From: Cranoglanis bouderius
Lineage: Eukaryota > Chordata > Actinopteri > Siluriformes > Cranoglanididae
DNA: 64,000 nucleotides
Reading direction: 5' to 3'
Assembly (NCBI GenBank): GCA_023630585.1
Contig: CM042566.1
Coordinates: 8,552,754 to 8,616,753 of the forward strand
The position numbers and the translations under genes are program-made. The notes under the pieces were generated by a model. It was not told the DNA's origin. It worked only from the letters and a program-made list of their open reading frames with translations, and ran no database searches. Shown piece by piece: positions 1-12,311 of this stretch. How positions within the stretch are numbered: the stretch's first letter is position 1; each line of letters begins with the position of its first letter.

Positions 1-204
1 AATGTTGTGGCTGAGCGGATGAAGTGCGATTATCTGAGGGCTCATCATTGCATACTAAACAGGGATAAATGTCACCAGGGATCTGCTCCAAATCACAGGG
101 AAAGAGACATGCATGAGCTCAGTACTGAGCTCACACCTGGAGTGGCATGTAATATGGAGCTAATAAAAGCAGACTTTTAAAAATGTCCTATGCTATTCTA
201 GTCT

Positions 205-535
205 ATTCATTCATTCATTCATTCATCCATTCAATCATTCATCTTCAGTAACCACTTTAGCCTGTTAAAGGATCTGGAGTCTGTTCCACGAACACTGGGT
301 GCAAGGTGGGAATACAACCTGAATGAAATGGCAGTCCATTGCAGAGCAGCATGCATATACTCATTCACACCTTGGGGCAATTTAGTATAGCCAATCCACA
401 TATGAGCATTTTTACAGAGAACCCTGAGAAACCCATGGAGAGAACACGTGAAACTCCACACAGACAGTAATGTGAGTTCACGACTAAACTCTCAAGCCAT
501 CAGATGGTAACATTATATGCTGCACCACCATGCCA
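205..535 (+). repeat. Dispersed teleost repeat, TTCA-ladder family (copy 1)
   Basis: Begins with a short TTCATTCATT ladder and continues with a diagnostic block: a segment about an opening phrase 'ggatctggagtctgttcc', a middle phrase near 'ggggcaatttag', and an end near 'aaactccacacagacagtaa'. The same order of blocks recurs at 40807-41047 and, in pieces or in reverse, at 8590-8795, 58325-58390, 59790-59880 and 60190-60310. It therefore belongs to an interspersed family in this genome. There is no credible coding content; the open frame on the minus strand here is a by-product. The class (SINE-like or MITE-like) is not decided by the sequence. Confidence 0.7.
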
Positions 536-772
536 CACAAAACATTATTTTAATGCCACGTCATCCCTGTTTGCCACGAGACATGCCTACATCTTTCGAA
601 TTGACATATTGGACTACCTCAGCAAGCACTATTCTAGTTTTGTTTACTCAATTCTGCTCTGTTCTATTCTGCTCTAGTTTGTTTTTCTGTTTTACTTTAT
701 TTTATAGTACAATAACATCATATCAGAATTATGCTAATCACAAGATTACAGCTTATAAAAGTGAAGTGCTCA

Positions 773-1375
<603 letters not shown>

Positions 1376-1389
1376 AAGTGAGATGCTAT

Positions 1390-2090
1390 AGTATTTAATT
1401 TAGTATAGTACACATTTAAAACTATTAGTTAAATAACACAGATTCCATATAGTATGAAAGATTGGGGGAAAAAAGCATCAAGTAACTGAAGGAGAGTAGG
1501 TCTAAAACTATATTAAATTAGTAACATGTCTAAAGGCTAATTTTGGGAATGAGATCAAGGTCTATTTCTGAAAGAAAGGGGATTGGTTGAGTGGGACCAA
1601 TAGTGTCTTATTTTCACCCCCAAAGTCTCAAAATTCAACTTGACTCACCAGGACTCAGATGTAGCCCTGCATGCAAACAACAGCAAATGGTGAGTGTGTG
1701 TCATTACTGAGCGTGCACAAAACAGATATACTATAACTTTGTGTACGCTCAATTCACAATACCATACATTCACTGTTCATAAGCATGCTCACTAACACTG
1801 TTCCGCGCTCTCAGAGTGGGTACCCTCATGCTCTTAAATAATTGTAGTGTATAAAAACCATAGGTGTGGATATAGGAATGGGTATTATCACTGAAGGTTT
1901 TAAAATTATTTGCAATTATTTTTAGTTTGTTTTTTTTTTTTAATGTATTTTATTATTATTGTTTTGCCAGCTTTTCTTCAGCCGATTGTTTTGTTCAGTT
2001 TCTTTTTTTTTTTTTTTCCTTTGTTTGGGATTTCCCCCAATGCTCCACCATAGACGGTACCATTGACACTATACCTATTTGTATATACCT
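1390..2090. other. No gene seen; AT-rich spacer
   Basis: AT-rich sequence with short T runs near 1929 and 2004. The 95-codon frame over the T runs is low complexity and not credible as a gene. Confidence 0.5.
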
Positions 2091-2094
2091 ATAT

Positions 2095-2605
2095 ATGGTC
2101 GAGCAGCATTCCAAGAGCTCTTATATATTTCATATAACTGCACTGGGATGTTTCACTCTGTGTATCACTCCACTCGTCTGTGTTCGCCACATAAAATACC
2201 ACTTCCTAGTTTGAAACCATTATGACAATAGTGTTACTGACATAATCAGTGGCATGGTGTAACATGGCAAACGATTATTTTCAGGAATACAACTTTTGAC
2301 TTAAAAGATGAAAGCTCATCAGATGAAGATGAAAAGGAAGTAGGTACACCAATTTTATCGCTAGCACCTTTAATGGGAATGTACAAATCAGTTTGAGCTA
2401 GCTAGTCAACTAGCCAAAGTGCTATAAAGTGAATATGGCTTCTTCAGTATCTATTTCCACTAGCTAAGAAACATTAAAGAGAAAATTTGGTCATATTGTG
2501 TCCGAAATATCACTTACTCAGTAGTAATTTCTTGTTGATAGAACTGTTGTATAAAAGCAATATCACACTCACAATTGTGTGGTTACACTGAATAAATACA
2601 CGGCT
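2095..2605 (+). repeat. Dispersed repeat family R, copy 1
   Basis: Shares blocks, in order, with 11285-11760: 'gcattccaagagctc', 'tttcactctgtgtatcactc', then about 350 bp later a 'tctgaaat' block and the 'gcaatatcacac' block. Identity is patchy, so the copies are old. There is no long frame. A non-autonomous DNA element is likely but its ends are not resolved. Confidence 0.55.
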
Positions 2606-3811
2606 ATGATTTGGCCATAGATACGGGTCCGCAGGGCTCAGTTGAAAGAATATTGTTCAAGGACTTTTGTGGGTTGTTCAGCTGCACAAACCTAAGTTGT
2701 GCTGCCATATTCTTTTTGAAGAAGAAGCCTTCATTTGTCACATATGCATTGCGTGATGATTCTCACCTGTGTTTTATTAGCCCAAGTTGTGTGTCTTTTT
2801 GTGCCTTCAGAGACTCCCGCAACCCGTGAGCGAAAGAGAGACAGCTTGCAAGACCACTTGGCAGAGCTTGCGAGACGTATACACACACATGCACATACAC
2901 ACACCAAAAAGCATGAACTTGGAGATGGCCTTATAACCCTTCCAAGAGTGATGAGCAGCAACAATTGCTTCTGTGAGGTCATGATTGATGTCCTTTCATC
3001 TTGGCATGATGTAGATACACACCTGAGTGCTTCATAACACCAGACTGCCAACAATTCTGCTTTTATAGAGGTAGTCACACTTCTTGAAAATTAGTAAATC
3101 TTATGCATTTCATTTGAATGCATTTTAATTTAAAATTAAATATATAGTATCACAACAACATGGAAAATTTTTACACAGTTAGACTACAGTTTTACCCAGA
3201 CCACATAATCCTTCTAGCCTTCATTTCTGATAACAGCTCAGTTTTTTCACCAAATCTTTATCATTAAGTGGATGAAATGTTGCTATGTAACAGCAGTGGT
3301 GGTGGTATTATAAGCAGTTTCAAATCGTTAACCAAATGCCAAAATAGAGTATTTTGTTAGACAATCAGTGTTGGCCAGTTTTGTGTCTGATTTTGTCCAT
3401 TTCCCAAAAGCAGGTGTAAATCTGTACCATCCTTGTTAGGGAAACTATGCTTTTAATATTGTTTGTCAACTGAGCTACTTTTTTCAAGCAGAACTGTTAA
3501 CACTGTTAACACTGTTAACAGCACATATGTCAGGAAAACATACATCAATTACCATACATCTAACAAAGAAATTCAGCAAATTATACAGGACTTTTGTGTT
3601 ATTATCTATTTTACACTTTATAGAGCCAACCACAAGAAAAATGGGATAAAGTTTAATTTTTAAAGTAGCTTATGCTATATATAAATGTTTATTAAACCAA
3701 TTAGTGATCAAATAGCATATCAGCTCTATTAATGCCCCCATTTGCTTGTTCTGACAGTAGTCAATAAGAACTTCATTTAACATATTATCTGATTTATTAA
3801 AAAGATGATAA

Positions 3812-3814
<3 letters not shown>
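2606..3814. other. No gene seen; probable old repeat debris
   Basis: Contains two overlapping opposite-strand frames near 2731-3078 with no recognisable domain, and three tandem copies of a 9-bp ACTGTTAAC unit at 3493-3520. The stretch 2960-3080 resembles the flank of a degraded DNA transposon, but I cannot place it. Confidence 0.4.

Positions 3815-3899
<85 letters not shown>
3815..3899. repeat. (GT)n microsatellite
   Basis: About 42 GT units with a single GC interruption at the end. Confidence 0.95.
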
Positions 3900-3905
<6 letters not shown>

Positions 3906-4110
3906 AATTTCATTGCATTGGCCCATTGTGTTTTTTTGGAGGTAGGGGTGGAGTCATATCATGGAAGACATGGTGAAACTCTTTTGAAGTGAATGAGCAG
4001 AAGGGAGGGAAAGCCATTTTTACAGATCAAAGGATTAAAATAATTACAGAGTGTCAGAAAAAAAAAGAGTGAGCAAGAACTGTGAGTGTACAAGGAGGCA
4101 CAGAGAACAG

Positions 4111-4115
<5 letters not shown>

Positions 4116-4193
<78 letters not shown>

Positions 4194-4198
4194 TTTTT
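4116..4198. repeat. (TC)n microsatellite with poly-T tail
   Basis: About 35 TC units followed by a T run. The arginine/glutamate frames predicted on the minus strand are artefacts of the repeat. Confidence 0.95.
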
Positions 4199-4410
4199 AC
4201 TATAGCTGGTGAGAACAGCTTGAATTTGGATGTTAGTGAGTGGGTGTTTCTGTAAGAGAAAGAAAAATAGAGATAATAACCACAGAGAATCAGGATGATA
4301 ATACACTTATTTGCCAGTGTATTAAATACACCCACATTGACCCTTTTATGACGTAAATTTACCACAGCCATACAGAAGGACGAAGTATAATCTGCCAATC
4401 TGTATTGAAT

Positions 4411-4537
<127 letters not shown>

Positions 4538-4839
4538 ACCAGCATGATACTGGTTTGAACACAGTATGTTATTGTAGAAATTACAGATGTTTTTTACAGT
4601 GTCACTTTGCAGGCAATGTTGCCAACTTAGTGACTTTATCAGTATTTGGTGACTTCTTAGATCTTTAGTGACTTTTATTTTAAAAAAGAGCCAAGTCGAC
4701 AAATCTAGTGACTTTTTGAGAAGACTTTCCTGCACTCTTCAGCTCTCTGATATGGCTCTTCTGCTCTCACCACAGCTGCTGGTTAGAAGAGTTGAGAGAG
4801 TAGGTTGTGTTACCCCTTGACTGATTTGTGTTTGTGCAA

Positions 4840-5362
4840 GCCTATGTTCTAAATGACCAATCACTTTTTACCACTGTTCCCAACAGCCCTTTACTTATCA
4901 CCATTGCTGGCAAACACCAATCACTGATTACAATAGATTCCAACAACCAGTCACTGATCACCATTGTTCCTAAAGACCAATCACTGATCACCATTGTTCC
5001 TAAAGACCAACCATTGATCACAATAGTTCCCAACAACCAGTCACTGATCACCATTGTTCCTAAAGACCAATCACTGATCACCATTGTTCCTAAAGACCAA
5101 CCACTGATCACAATAGTTACTAACAACCAGTCACTGATCACGATTGTTCCTAAAGACCTATCACTGATCACAATTGTTCCCAAAGACCAATCACTGATCA
5201 CCATTGTTTCTAAAGACCAATCACTGATCACAATTGTTCCAAAAGACCAATCACTGATCTCAATTGTTCCCAAAGACCAATCACTGATCACCCTTTTTCC
5301 CGACAACCATTTTCTGATCACAACTGTTCCCAACAACCAATCACTGATCAGCATTGTTTATT
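4840..5362 (+). repeat. 30-bp minisatellite, about 17 units, open on both strands
   Basis: The 30-bp unit (core 'caatcactgatcaccattgt') is repeated about 17 times with point variants. Because the unit is a multiple of three and has no stop in several frames, a 185-codon frame on plus (4828-5385; ten-residue unit with core QSLITIVPKD) and a 170-codon frame on minus both stay open. No signal peptide, upstream exon or domain supports translation. The best reading is a minisatellite, with a repetitive peptide as a remote possibility. Confidence 0.8.
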
Positions 5363-5385
5363 CCACCAGCACATCTTTGTTTTAA

Positions 5386-7199
5386 ACTCTCTTCTTGTGA
5401 TATATAAAATAAAACAAAGTAAAAATAATAAAAGTGAGTTATTCTACCTGTAACTGTTTTTTTTTGTGTGTGTGTTCATTTCCCAGTTACTCAATCCCAC
5501 TGCTTCTTTTTGTATGCATTCTTGATAGAAATTAGATTATTTTGTAAATGTTATGATCAATTGTTTTCTATTCTGGTAACACTATACTATTCTATTCTAT
5601 TTTATTATATGTCTTCAGAAAATCTTCATTCTTCATGTAACACATTTTGATATGTAAATGATCATGACAATTGAATGACTATGCAAATTAGTCAATGGCA
5701 TCATTCTAGCAACTTTTTGAGCATACATTAGCTACTTTCTCCTGTAAGTATACATTACTGATTCTAGCCATTCTCAGTACAGCACTGACACTGAAATGGT
5801 GGTGACATATTAATGGGCACACCTTTCTCCCAAAGTCTTTCAGGAATGGAACAACTCTGAGGTGCTGATGGCGATATTTACACTTCCAAAATAGCAAAGC
5901 AGTGAGACCAGTGTGTTACAGTACTGTCCGTTTCTGCGTCACACTCCACTCACTGAATGTGTGAGGAGATCAGTGATGCAGCTGTAGTTACTGTATGTTA
6001 CAATAGGGAATCATTTTAATAAATAGCGTGACTGTGAGTTCCTGTGGGCTGTGGGCTGCTGAATGGTATAACTGTGTAAGGATTTACTCTGTCATCAACA
6101 GATCTTAGGTTTTATTCATGATGATGCTGCAGTCATCCATGGCTGGGTGTCCAGGAGAACATAATAGCCAAATGCAGGCATCTGTTAGCTCATGTATACA
6201 GAACAGGACAGTGTGTCTAGCAAGTGTGTCTAGCTGCCCTTTAAAGCATGTGTTTCCATACATATATTCTGGATGCATCCTGTATATCAAGCTTCACCTC
6301 AGTGTCATATCAAGCTTCACCTCAATACCTCAGTCATTCCACGTACACTGGACGCATGTCAGCTGCATTTCCCTAAAAGCTACAGGCAGGAGGAAGAGCA
6401 ACTGTGGACCTGTTTTGGCAACTTAGTTATGAGTAGGTGAATTTAAATGTCAAATTATTGTTTTTTATTTGACAGAGATATTTAACGTTTATATAACAAT
6501 ATAGCACATTTACATTTATTCATAGTTAATGGAATAGGCATAGTTCTAGAGCTATCAGAATCCCCCACCAACAGTAATAGAATATAAGAATAAGATGAGA
6601 AAATGTGCACATGCATAGCTATTTAAACTTTTTTTTTTTTCCAAAAAATGTTATGAAGAGGGCGCTAATTCAATTGCCTGGATGTAACGCGTCCAAGTGT
6701 CCGTAGCATCTAAAAACATGACATGAGACAGTGGGACAGTGATCAATTAGTATATTTTTGCATTTTGTTTCCTCATGTTGTTGTTGCATGAGTATCATAC
6801 TATACAAACACTTTACTATGTAGCTACAGGCCACACAATCATGATATCTTTCTGGATTAAGATTTTAAATAAAGTGCACAGCATATAGAAAGGGGGTGGG
6901 GGGGAAGCATAGAGTAAAATAAGGGCAGGGCATCCTGCAAGCCTTAATGCACCTGTAATGTTATTGGTGTGGATTGACATGCTTATTTAAATGGATTTGA
7001 ATGAGGTCTTGATGCAACAATGTGTCCGGTGTGAGTTGGCTTTTAGTCTTATGGGTTATTTTGGTTGAAACTAACTAAGAACAGTTTTAAACTTCAATCA
7101 TTATACAGTAAAATGCTTTTTTTTTTTCCATATTCCATCATTCATCACAGTAAATAACACTTGTGTCAATATCATAAATATATAACAAGTATATAGACA
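5386..7199. other. No gene seen
   Basis: AT-rich sequence with T runs and a TTCTA ladder near 5586. Small local duplications occur at 6215-6235 and 6288-6325. No frame has recognisable domain content. Confidence 0.5.
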
Positions 7200-7943
7200 T
7201 CTCACCTAAGGTCCCACTGAATGTCTTTGTCAATGTATTGAGCAAATTAACAGCTGGATGTCTCAAAATTTCCTTCAGCTGAATAAGGACAAAACTGAAA
7301 TAATCCTGTTTGGGAAATATGAGGAGAGATCTAGGATTGCTACTCATCTCAACACAAAAGACCTTAAAGCGAAGGACACTGTTAAAACCCTTGGTGTCTT
7401 AATTGATTGTGATTTTAGTTTTAAAAGCCATGTTAAAGCAATAACTAAATCAGCTTTTTGCCATCTCAAAAACATAGCCAAACTTCGAGGCCTGATGTCA
7501 AAACATGATTTAGTGAAACTCATACATGCTTTTATCTCTAGCAGGGTTACCTTTCAGATATGTTTCAGCAGTACACACCTTCTCAACCATTCAGATCAAT
7601 GCAAAAAAAAAACTGTCGGGAATACCTACTGTCAGCAGTAAACATGGTGAAGCAGCTTTTAGCTGCTACGCTGCTAAACTCTGGAATCAACTTTCGGATG
7701 ACATTAAAGGTGCTCCAAGTGTAGCCAGTTTGAAATCTAGAATTAAGACCCAACTGTTTTCTACTTTATATTTTATTATTTTTAGTCTTAATTTAATTTT
7801 ATTTTTAGCTTTATATTTATCTGTTATATCTTATAAATGTATTATTTTTCTATATTCTTTTATTTGCTCATTTATATAGCACTTTGAACTGCTAATGTGT
7901 ATGAATTGTGCTATATAAATAAACTTGCCTTGCCTTGCCTTGC
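7200..7943 (+). mobile_element. LINE fragment, L2/Rex-like, 5' truncated and internally deleted
   Basis: From about 7222 the frame encodes a segment typical of the end of the reverse transcriptase of CR1/L2-group LINEs. It includes INSWMSQNFLQLNKDKTE, then LGVLIDCDFSFKSHV and a leucine-rich tail ending ISSRV near 7550. After a deletion and frame change the 3' coding end resumes near 7635 (KHGEAAFSCYAAKLWNQL). The 3' end carries 'gtgctatataaataaa' and a short (TTGCC)n ladder at 7923-7943, as expected of an L2-like tail. The catalytic palm is missing, so it is inactive. Which clade (L2, Rex1 or a relative) needs a database comparison. Confidence 0.85.
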
Positions 7944-8589
7944 ATATTAAGGAAACAAGAAAACAGAGAAAACAAGGAGACAGAACAAGTGAGAATGAAA
8001 CTGAGACTGGAATCATTTTATGAGTCAGTAGGGATAGCAAACATGTACAGAACAGAAGAATTAAATGAAAACCACACTCTGTGTTAATCACAGCAGCATA
8101 GATTAACTCCAAACTGAGAGAAACTGTATTCCCAAAATTAAATACACACTGTGAAATGAATGTTCTTTTTGCATTGAAATGATTTCCTCCCAAGACAGCA
8201 GAAGGAGGGGAACTGATCAGGGTAGGTGGTTTATACACAGTAACAATGAATTTGGGTTTGTGCTGTTTGTGACATGAGTGAACAGTTAAGTAAACAGAAG
8301 TTAACTGTAAAGCATGTTTTAAATATTATACAGTGTTTGTGTATTTGCGACCATGTGAGGGTGTAGTGCATGAGTGGAGCCATAGGTGTCTGCTATCATA
8401 CTTGCATGTAACATGAACGTGCCAACCTTCCCCTGCACTTTAGCTAGATAACACGATCTGAAGTACTAGTTACAGGTACGGTGGGCTTGTGTTGTGTGTG
8501 CCACAGTTTTGCCCACTGGATGTCCTTGTTTTCAAGTATTTTCTGGTTTTGTTAGCACTATATTTAATAAATGAATCTGTACTTGCATC
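7944..8589. other. No gene seen
   Basis: Ordinary AT-rich sequence. The 135-codon minus frame at 7831-8238 overlaps the LINE tail and has no recognisable motif. Confidence 0.45.
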
Positions 8590-8795
8590 TGCCTTCACCT
8601 CCCAAACGTGATACTGTGCTACCGGGTACTCCGGTTTCCTCTCCCAGTCCGTTGTAGGCTGATTGGCATGTCCAAATTGTCCATAGTGTGTGAATGTGTA
8701 TGCAGTTGTGTATCTGCGATGGGTTGGCACCCCGTCCAGGGTGTACCCTGCCTCGCCTCGTCCCCTGGGATGGATAGATTCATTTAGTGCCCACA
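8590..8795 (-). repeat. TTCA-ladder family repeat, reverse-oriented fragment
   Basis: Read on the minus strand it matches the middle and start of the repeat at 205-535. The phrase 'cgatgggttggcacc' and 'gtccagggtgtaccctgcc' correspond to the 'tgccagtcca' and 'gggaatacac' blocks. Confidence 0.65.
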
Positions 8796-9502
8796 GTAAT
8801 GAACACTTCTTTCACTCCCTTGTCTCTCTGCACATTAGCTTTTTTTTGGAATGCTTTGTGCTCATAATAATGCTGCATCAGCGTAAAGAATTACAGTATA
8901 TTGGCCATATTACTCTGAAACACTTGATGAGACCTGTGGAAGAAGGCATCTTGTCAAAATGTACACAACTGGACGCACCTCCTTGCTCAACCAATCAGCA
9001 TTTACCCGAAGGCTGGTTAACACACAGTATTGTAGATACACCATGCACAATGCACTTTTGGAATTTTGGAAGTGTGCACATCAGCCGGTTGGTGTGCCTC
9101 TGCATGCGACACTTACCCATAACCCCCCTCTGTGCATCATGATGCAAATATGTGCATGGTATTAAGATGAAAAAGCATGGCGTTTATGCAGTTTTGCAAC
9201 TACTGTCAGTGTGCTATTCAGAATTTGGGAGTGGGCAGGAGTGGGATTATTTAAAAGTCTAGCTCCTACATCTACATATCTTTCAAAGTGATATCAAAGT
9301 GATAATGTTCCATTAAAGCAAAATAAAATAAAAAAGACTTTTCCCGGGATAGTCTTACACAATGTACAGCTTCATTTTGTATGAAAGCCTGTTTCTTTAC
9401 TGTCAGCCTCTCCATGGCAATTAGTAAATATTAACAAAAATATAATAGTAAAAATGAGTAAATTGGTAAGTATTAGTTACAACCCCAATACACGCCTACA
9501 TG

Positions 9503-9505
<3 letters not shown>
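8796..9505. other. No gene seen
   Basis: No frame with recognisable domains and no clear repeat family. Frames at 8690-9165 overlap each other in different frames and are not convincing. Confidence 0.45.

Positions 9506-9553
<48 letters not shown>
9506..9553. repeat. (CA)n microsatellite
   Basis: About 24 CA units. Confidence 0.95.
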
Positions 9554-9555
<2 letters not shown>

Positions 9556-9865
9556 ATGGAGAGAGCTGAGAGACTTTTGGAATGTTTAAGTGCTCTCAGA
9601 AAACCTGAGGCATTTCTTGAAATATTCATAACTTTTTTTTGCCACATACTGTGTCTGAAAACTTCAGTATCACACTGTGTTTCTCCACTTGCACTTTCTC
9701 AGTGAAATGACTGTGTTTCAGTCAGATGTTTGAACCTCTCTCCAGAAAACGTGTACTTGACCTTCAGATCAAAAAGATGTCCTCTCACTGTGAAGCTGAC
9801 CAGTGACTGACTGGGGTTTAGAAACAAGAATGGATGCATGCTACACAAAACCGCATGTTCTGTTT

Positions 9866-10450
9866 CTGTCTGTCTTTCTTTCTCTCTGTCTTGCTATTTC
9901 TCTCTCTCTCTCTCTATCGCTCTCTATGTCTGTCTCTCTCTTTATTTCTCCATGTTGCTCTGCATCTCTTCGTCTTTCTTTATCGCCTCCCCTTTTGGTT
10001 ACTATCTCTCTCTGCTTATCTTTTTTGTCCATCTCTATCAACTGTAATACCCCCCCCCCTTTCTTTTTTCTCTTCCTCTCTTTGGCTCACCTTTTCTCTC
10101 TTTATCTCTTACGTGATGTTACTGTATATAGAGCCATTTTGACCATGCATAAAGAAATTAAAAACACAATACTAATAGCTTAAGTATCAGTGAAAGTGCA
10201 ATAGCAAAATAATAACTGCAGTAATAACCATTACAATAATTATAGCTACACAGATTCTCATGTTTTCTTCCTTACTTTTTCTCTTTTTTCATGTTACTCT
10301 GTCTATCTCCCTTTATTTCTTTGTCTCCTCCTATTATTATTATTTTCCTTCTGCTTATCTCTTTTTCAATCTCTGTCAACATATCTCTCTCACCTTTTCT
10401 GTCTGTCTACAGCACAACTCTTTCTCTCTTCCTTTCTCAGGCTCACTTTA
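9866..10450 (+). repeat. Pyrimidine-rich low-complexity tract
   Basis: Two blocks rich in TCTCTC and CTTTCT (about 9866-10120 and 10262-10440) with a C8 run near 10050. Long frames here are leucine/serine artefacts. Confidence 0.7.
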
Positions 10451-10841
10451 ATTCAGTATAGTCATATTGCCATGATTGTATGTAGAATAATGTTAATGAT
10501 GCATTACAAAATGAAAACAACAAAATGAAAGCAAATAATAATAGCATAAAGTAATAAAATACATTAGCAGTAATAACGATAATACTGTAGTAACAAAAAC
10601 AATTGTGCCAATAACAATTACAGCAATAATAATAAGAGCATCAATGATAATGACAATAATATTAAAGATTCTGATGTAGGAGATGGTTGATAGACTGTCA
10701 CCCTCATGATGTTCTACTTTATTGTGAGCATTGCCATGTACCAAGGATGATATGGCAAATGGAGTCATTTCTTCTTTTTTTTATATCTGTGTAGCAATCA
10801 GTGTGGGCAGATGTATGCTTTTCTGTCTCTGTCTCTTTCAG

Positions 10842-10898
10842 ATGGCAAGACTCGGAGCACTGAGCTTGAAGGAGAAATAGTGGAATGGCTAACAGAAG
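10842..10898 (+). other. Candidate 57-bp exon with consensus splice sites
   Basis: A pyrimidine tract ending 'gtctctttcag' precedes 10842, and 'aacagaag|gtgaga' follows at 10898. The segment is open in one frame and would encode GKTRSTELEGEIVEWLTE. Its length is divisible by three (phase 1-1). A second weak splice-flanked segment at 11021-11068 would continue the frame. I do not recognise the peptide. The frame also stays open past the donor to 10990, and there is no second line of evidence, so this is speculative. Confidence 0.25.
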
Positions 10899-10899
10899 G

Positions 10900-11284
10900 T
10901 GAGAGCTTTCAGGGGGTCTGGTCTAAAAACATTACAAGAAATGGAAAGGGTGTCACAGATGTGCACAGGAAACAACACTTTTTGGAGTAAATCACTCCTG
11001 CTGATTTACTCTGCCTTTTAGTTTCACAGAAGGAGGGTCCGGATGCATCATCTGTCAGACTAATACCTCCTGTGAGGGACAATTTTGATTGTTTTGGTTT
11101 TTTTAATAAACAAACTGATGCTAATAATTTCTGGTTTCACATGAACACGTAAATTGTGCTTCATTTGCTCTTCTTCTAAGCAGAGCACTGTTCTGACCAT
11201 CCATTAGTTCAGCCAATTAGTGAATGTGTGCTAAAAAAATAAAGAAATAAATGCATAAATAAATAAACAATAGAATAAATAGAA
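10900..11284. other. No established gene
   Basis: Contains only the weak continuation segment noted for the candidate exon at 10842 and AT-rich sequence. Confidence 0.4.
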
Positions 11285-11760
11285 CAATAGTTTATTACAA
11301 ATATTTTTCCGGTCCACTAATGTGATTGGTCAAGTGGTGTTCCAAGAGTGCTGATATTTAGTATAACAGCACTGGGACATTTCACTCTTTGTATCACTCT
11401 GCTTGTCTGTGCTCTCTACATAATATTTCAATTCTAACAATAGTTCATTGCATTGAAACTGTTACTACACTTATTACAGGCTGTCAGTCATTCTATGCGT
11501 TGCATGGCAACACACAACGCCCTATCCAGCAGTGGCTTCTTTGGGACCTATTTCATTGAGGGAGAAAAAATTAACAAAATATTTGTTTAAATATTTGGTG
11601 TCTGAAATGTCAGTTGCTATTGCGATATTAGATTCTTGTTTAGAACTGTTGCATAAATGCAATATCACACTTGCCTCTGACCTCACGCCCACAGTTGAAT
11701 CTCAGCCATGCTTATATTCAGTACAAATGTCTTGCTCATGCGACATTGCTTAATTGAAAA
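11285..11760 (+). repeat. Dispersed repeat family R, copy 2
   Basis: Aligns by eye with 2095-2605: 'gtgttccaagagtgctg', 'tttcactctttgtatcactc', 'gtgtctgaaatgtcag', then 'gttgcataaatgcaatatcacac'. This copy keeps a central block with 'cattctatgcgttgcatgg' that is degraded in copy 1. Confidence 0.55.
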
Positions 11761-11793
11761 CTAAATTTTATTATATTGTGTCACCATTTTACA

Positions 11794-11818
11794 AAAAAAA
11801 AAAAAAAAAAAAAAAAAA
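11794..11818. repeat. Poly-A run
   Basis: About 25 A residues just after the family R repeat. Confidence 0.9.
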
Positions 11819-11819
11819 C

Positions 11820-12235
11820 AATTAACCACTCCAATCTGCGTCACACCTAAGAACACTCAGAATATAATCAGTGTAACACATGCCCTCTCTTTGCTTTATT
11901 GAGTGTTAAATCTTTGAATGTGAACGTAATGCTTTACCATTAGTGCTGACTGTAGTGAATGTAGTGCTGATTACTATTCATGCACACCTGTTTCAAGTCT
12001 TGCTCCTGCTTTCTGCCAGTGACAAGTCTGAACTTTTGTCCATTAGCCTTCTGAATGACCTTGTGGTTTTGACTTGGTTTGGCATAACTATAGAATTTGC
12101 CCTTGCCTAGTGTACTCTGTTTGCTGAATGCCTGACCCTGCCTGCTTTTCACTCTGAATGTCCTTCATCCTATGGATTGTCTGCTTTGATTTTTTTTTTA
12201 ATAAGTAAGAAAATTGAAATGTCCAACTCATGCTA
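11820..12235. other. No gene seen
   Basis: The 70-codon minus frame at 11940-12152 has no recognisable motif. Confidence 0.4.

Positions 12236-12307
<72 letters not shown>
12236..12307. repeat. (CT)n then (TA)n compound microsatellite
   Basis: About 13 CT units then about 20 TA units, ending at the TA target site of the Tc1-like element that begins at 12310. Confidence 0.95.

Positions 12308-12309
<2 letters not shown>

Positions 12310-12311
<2 letters not shown>

Noticed and set aside
4840..5362. A genuine gene for a repeated-decamer protein
   Set aside because: Both strands are equally open, there is no signal peptide, splice pattern or regulatory context, and the unit is a plain minisatellite.
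9803..10183. 126-codon plus frame of Leu/Ser
   Set aside because: Translation of a pyrimidine-rich tract; no domain.
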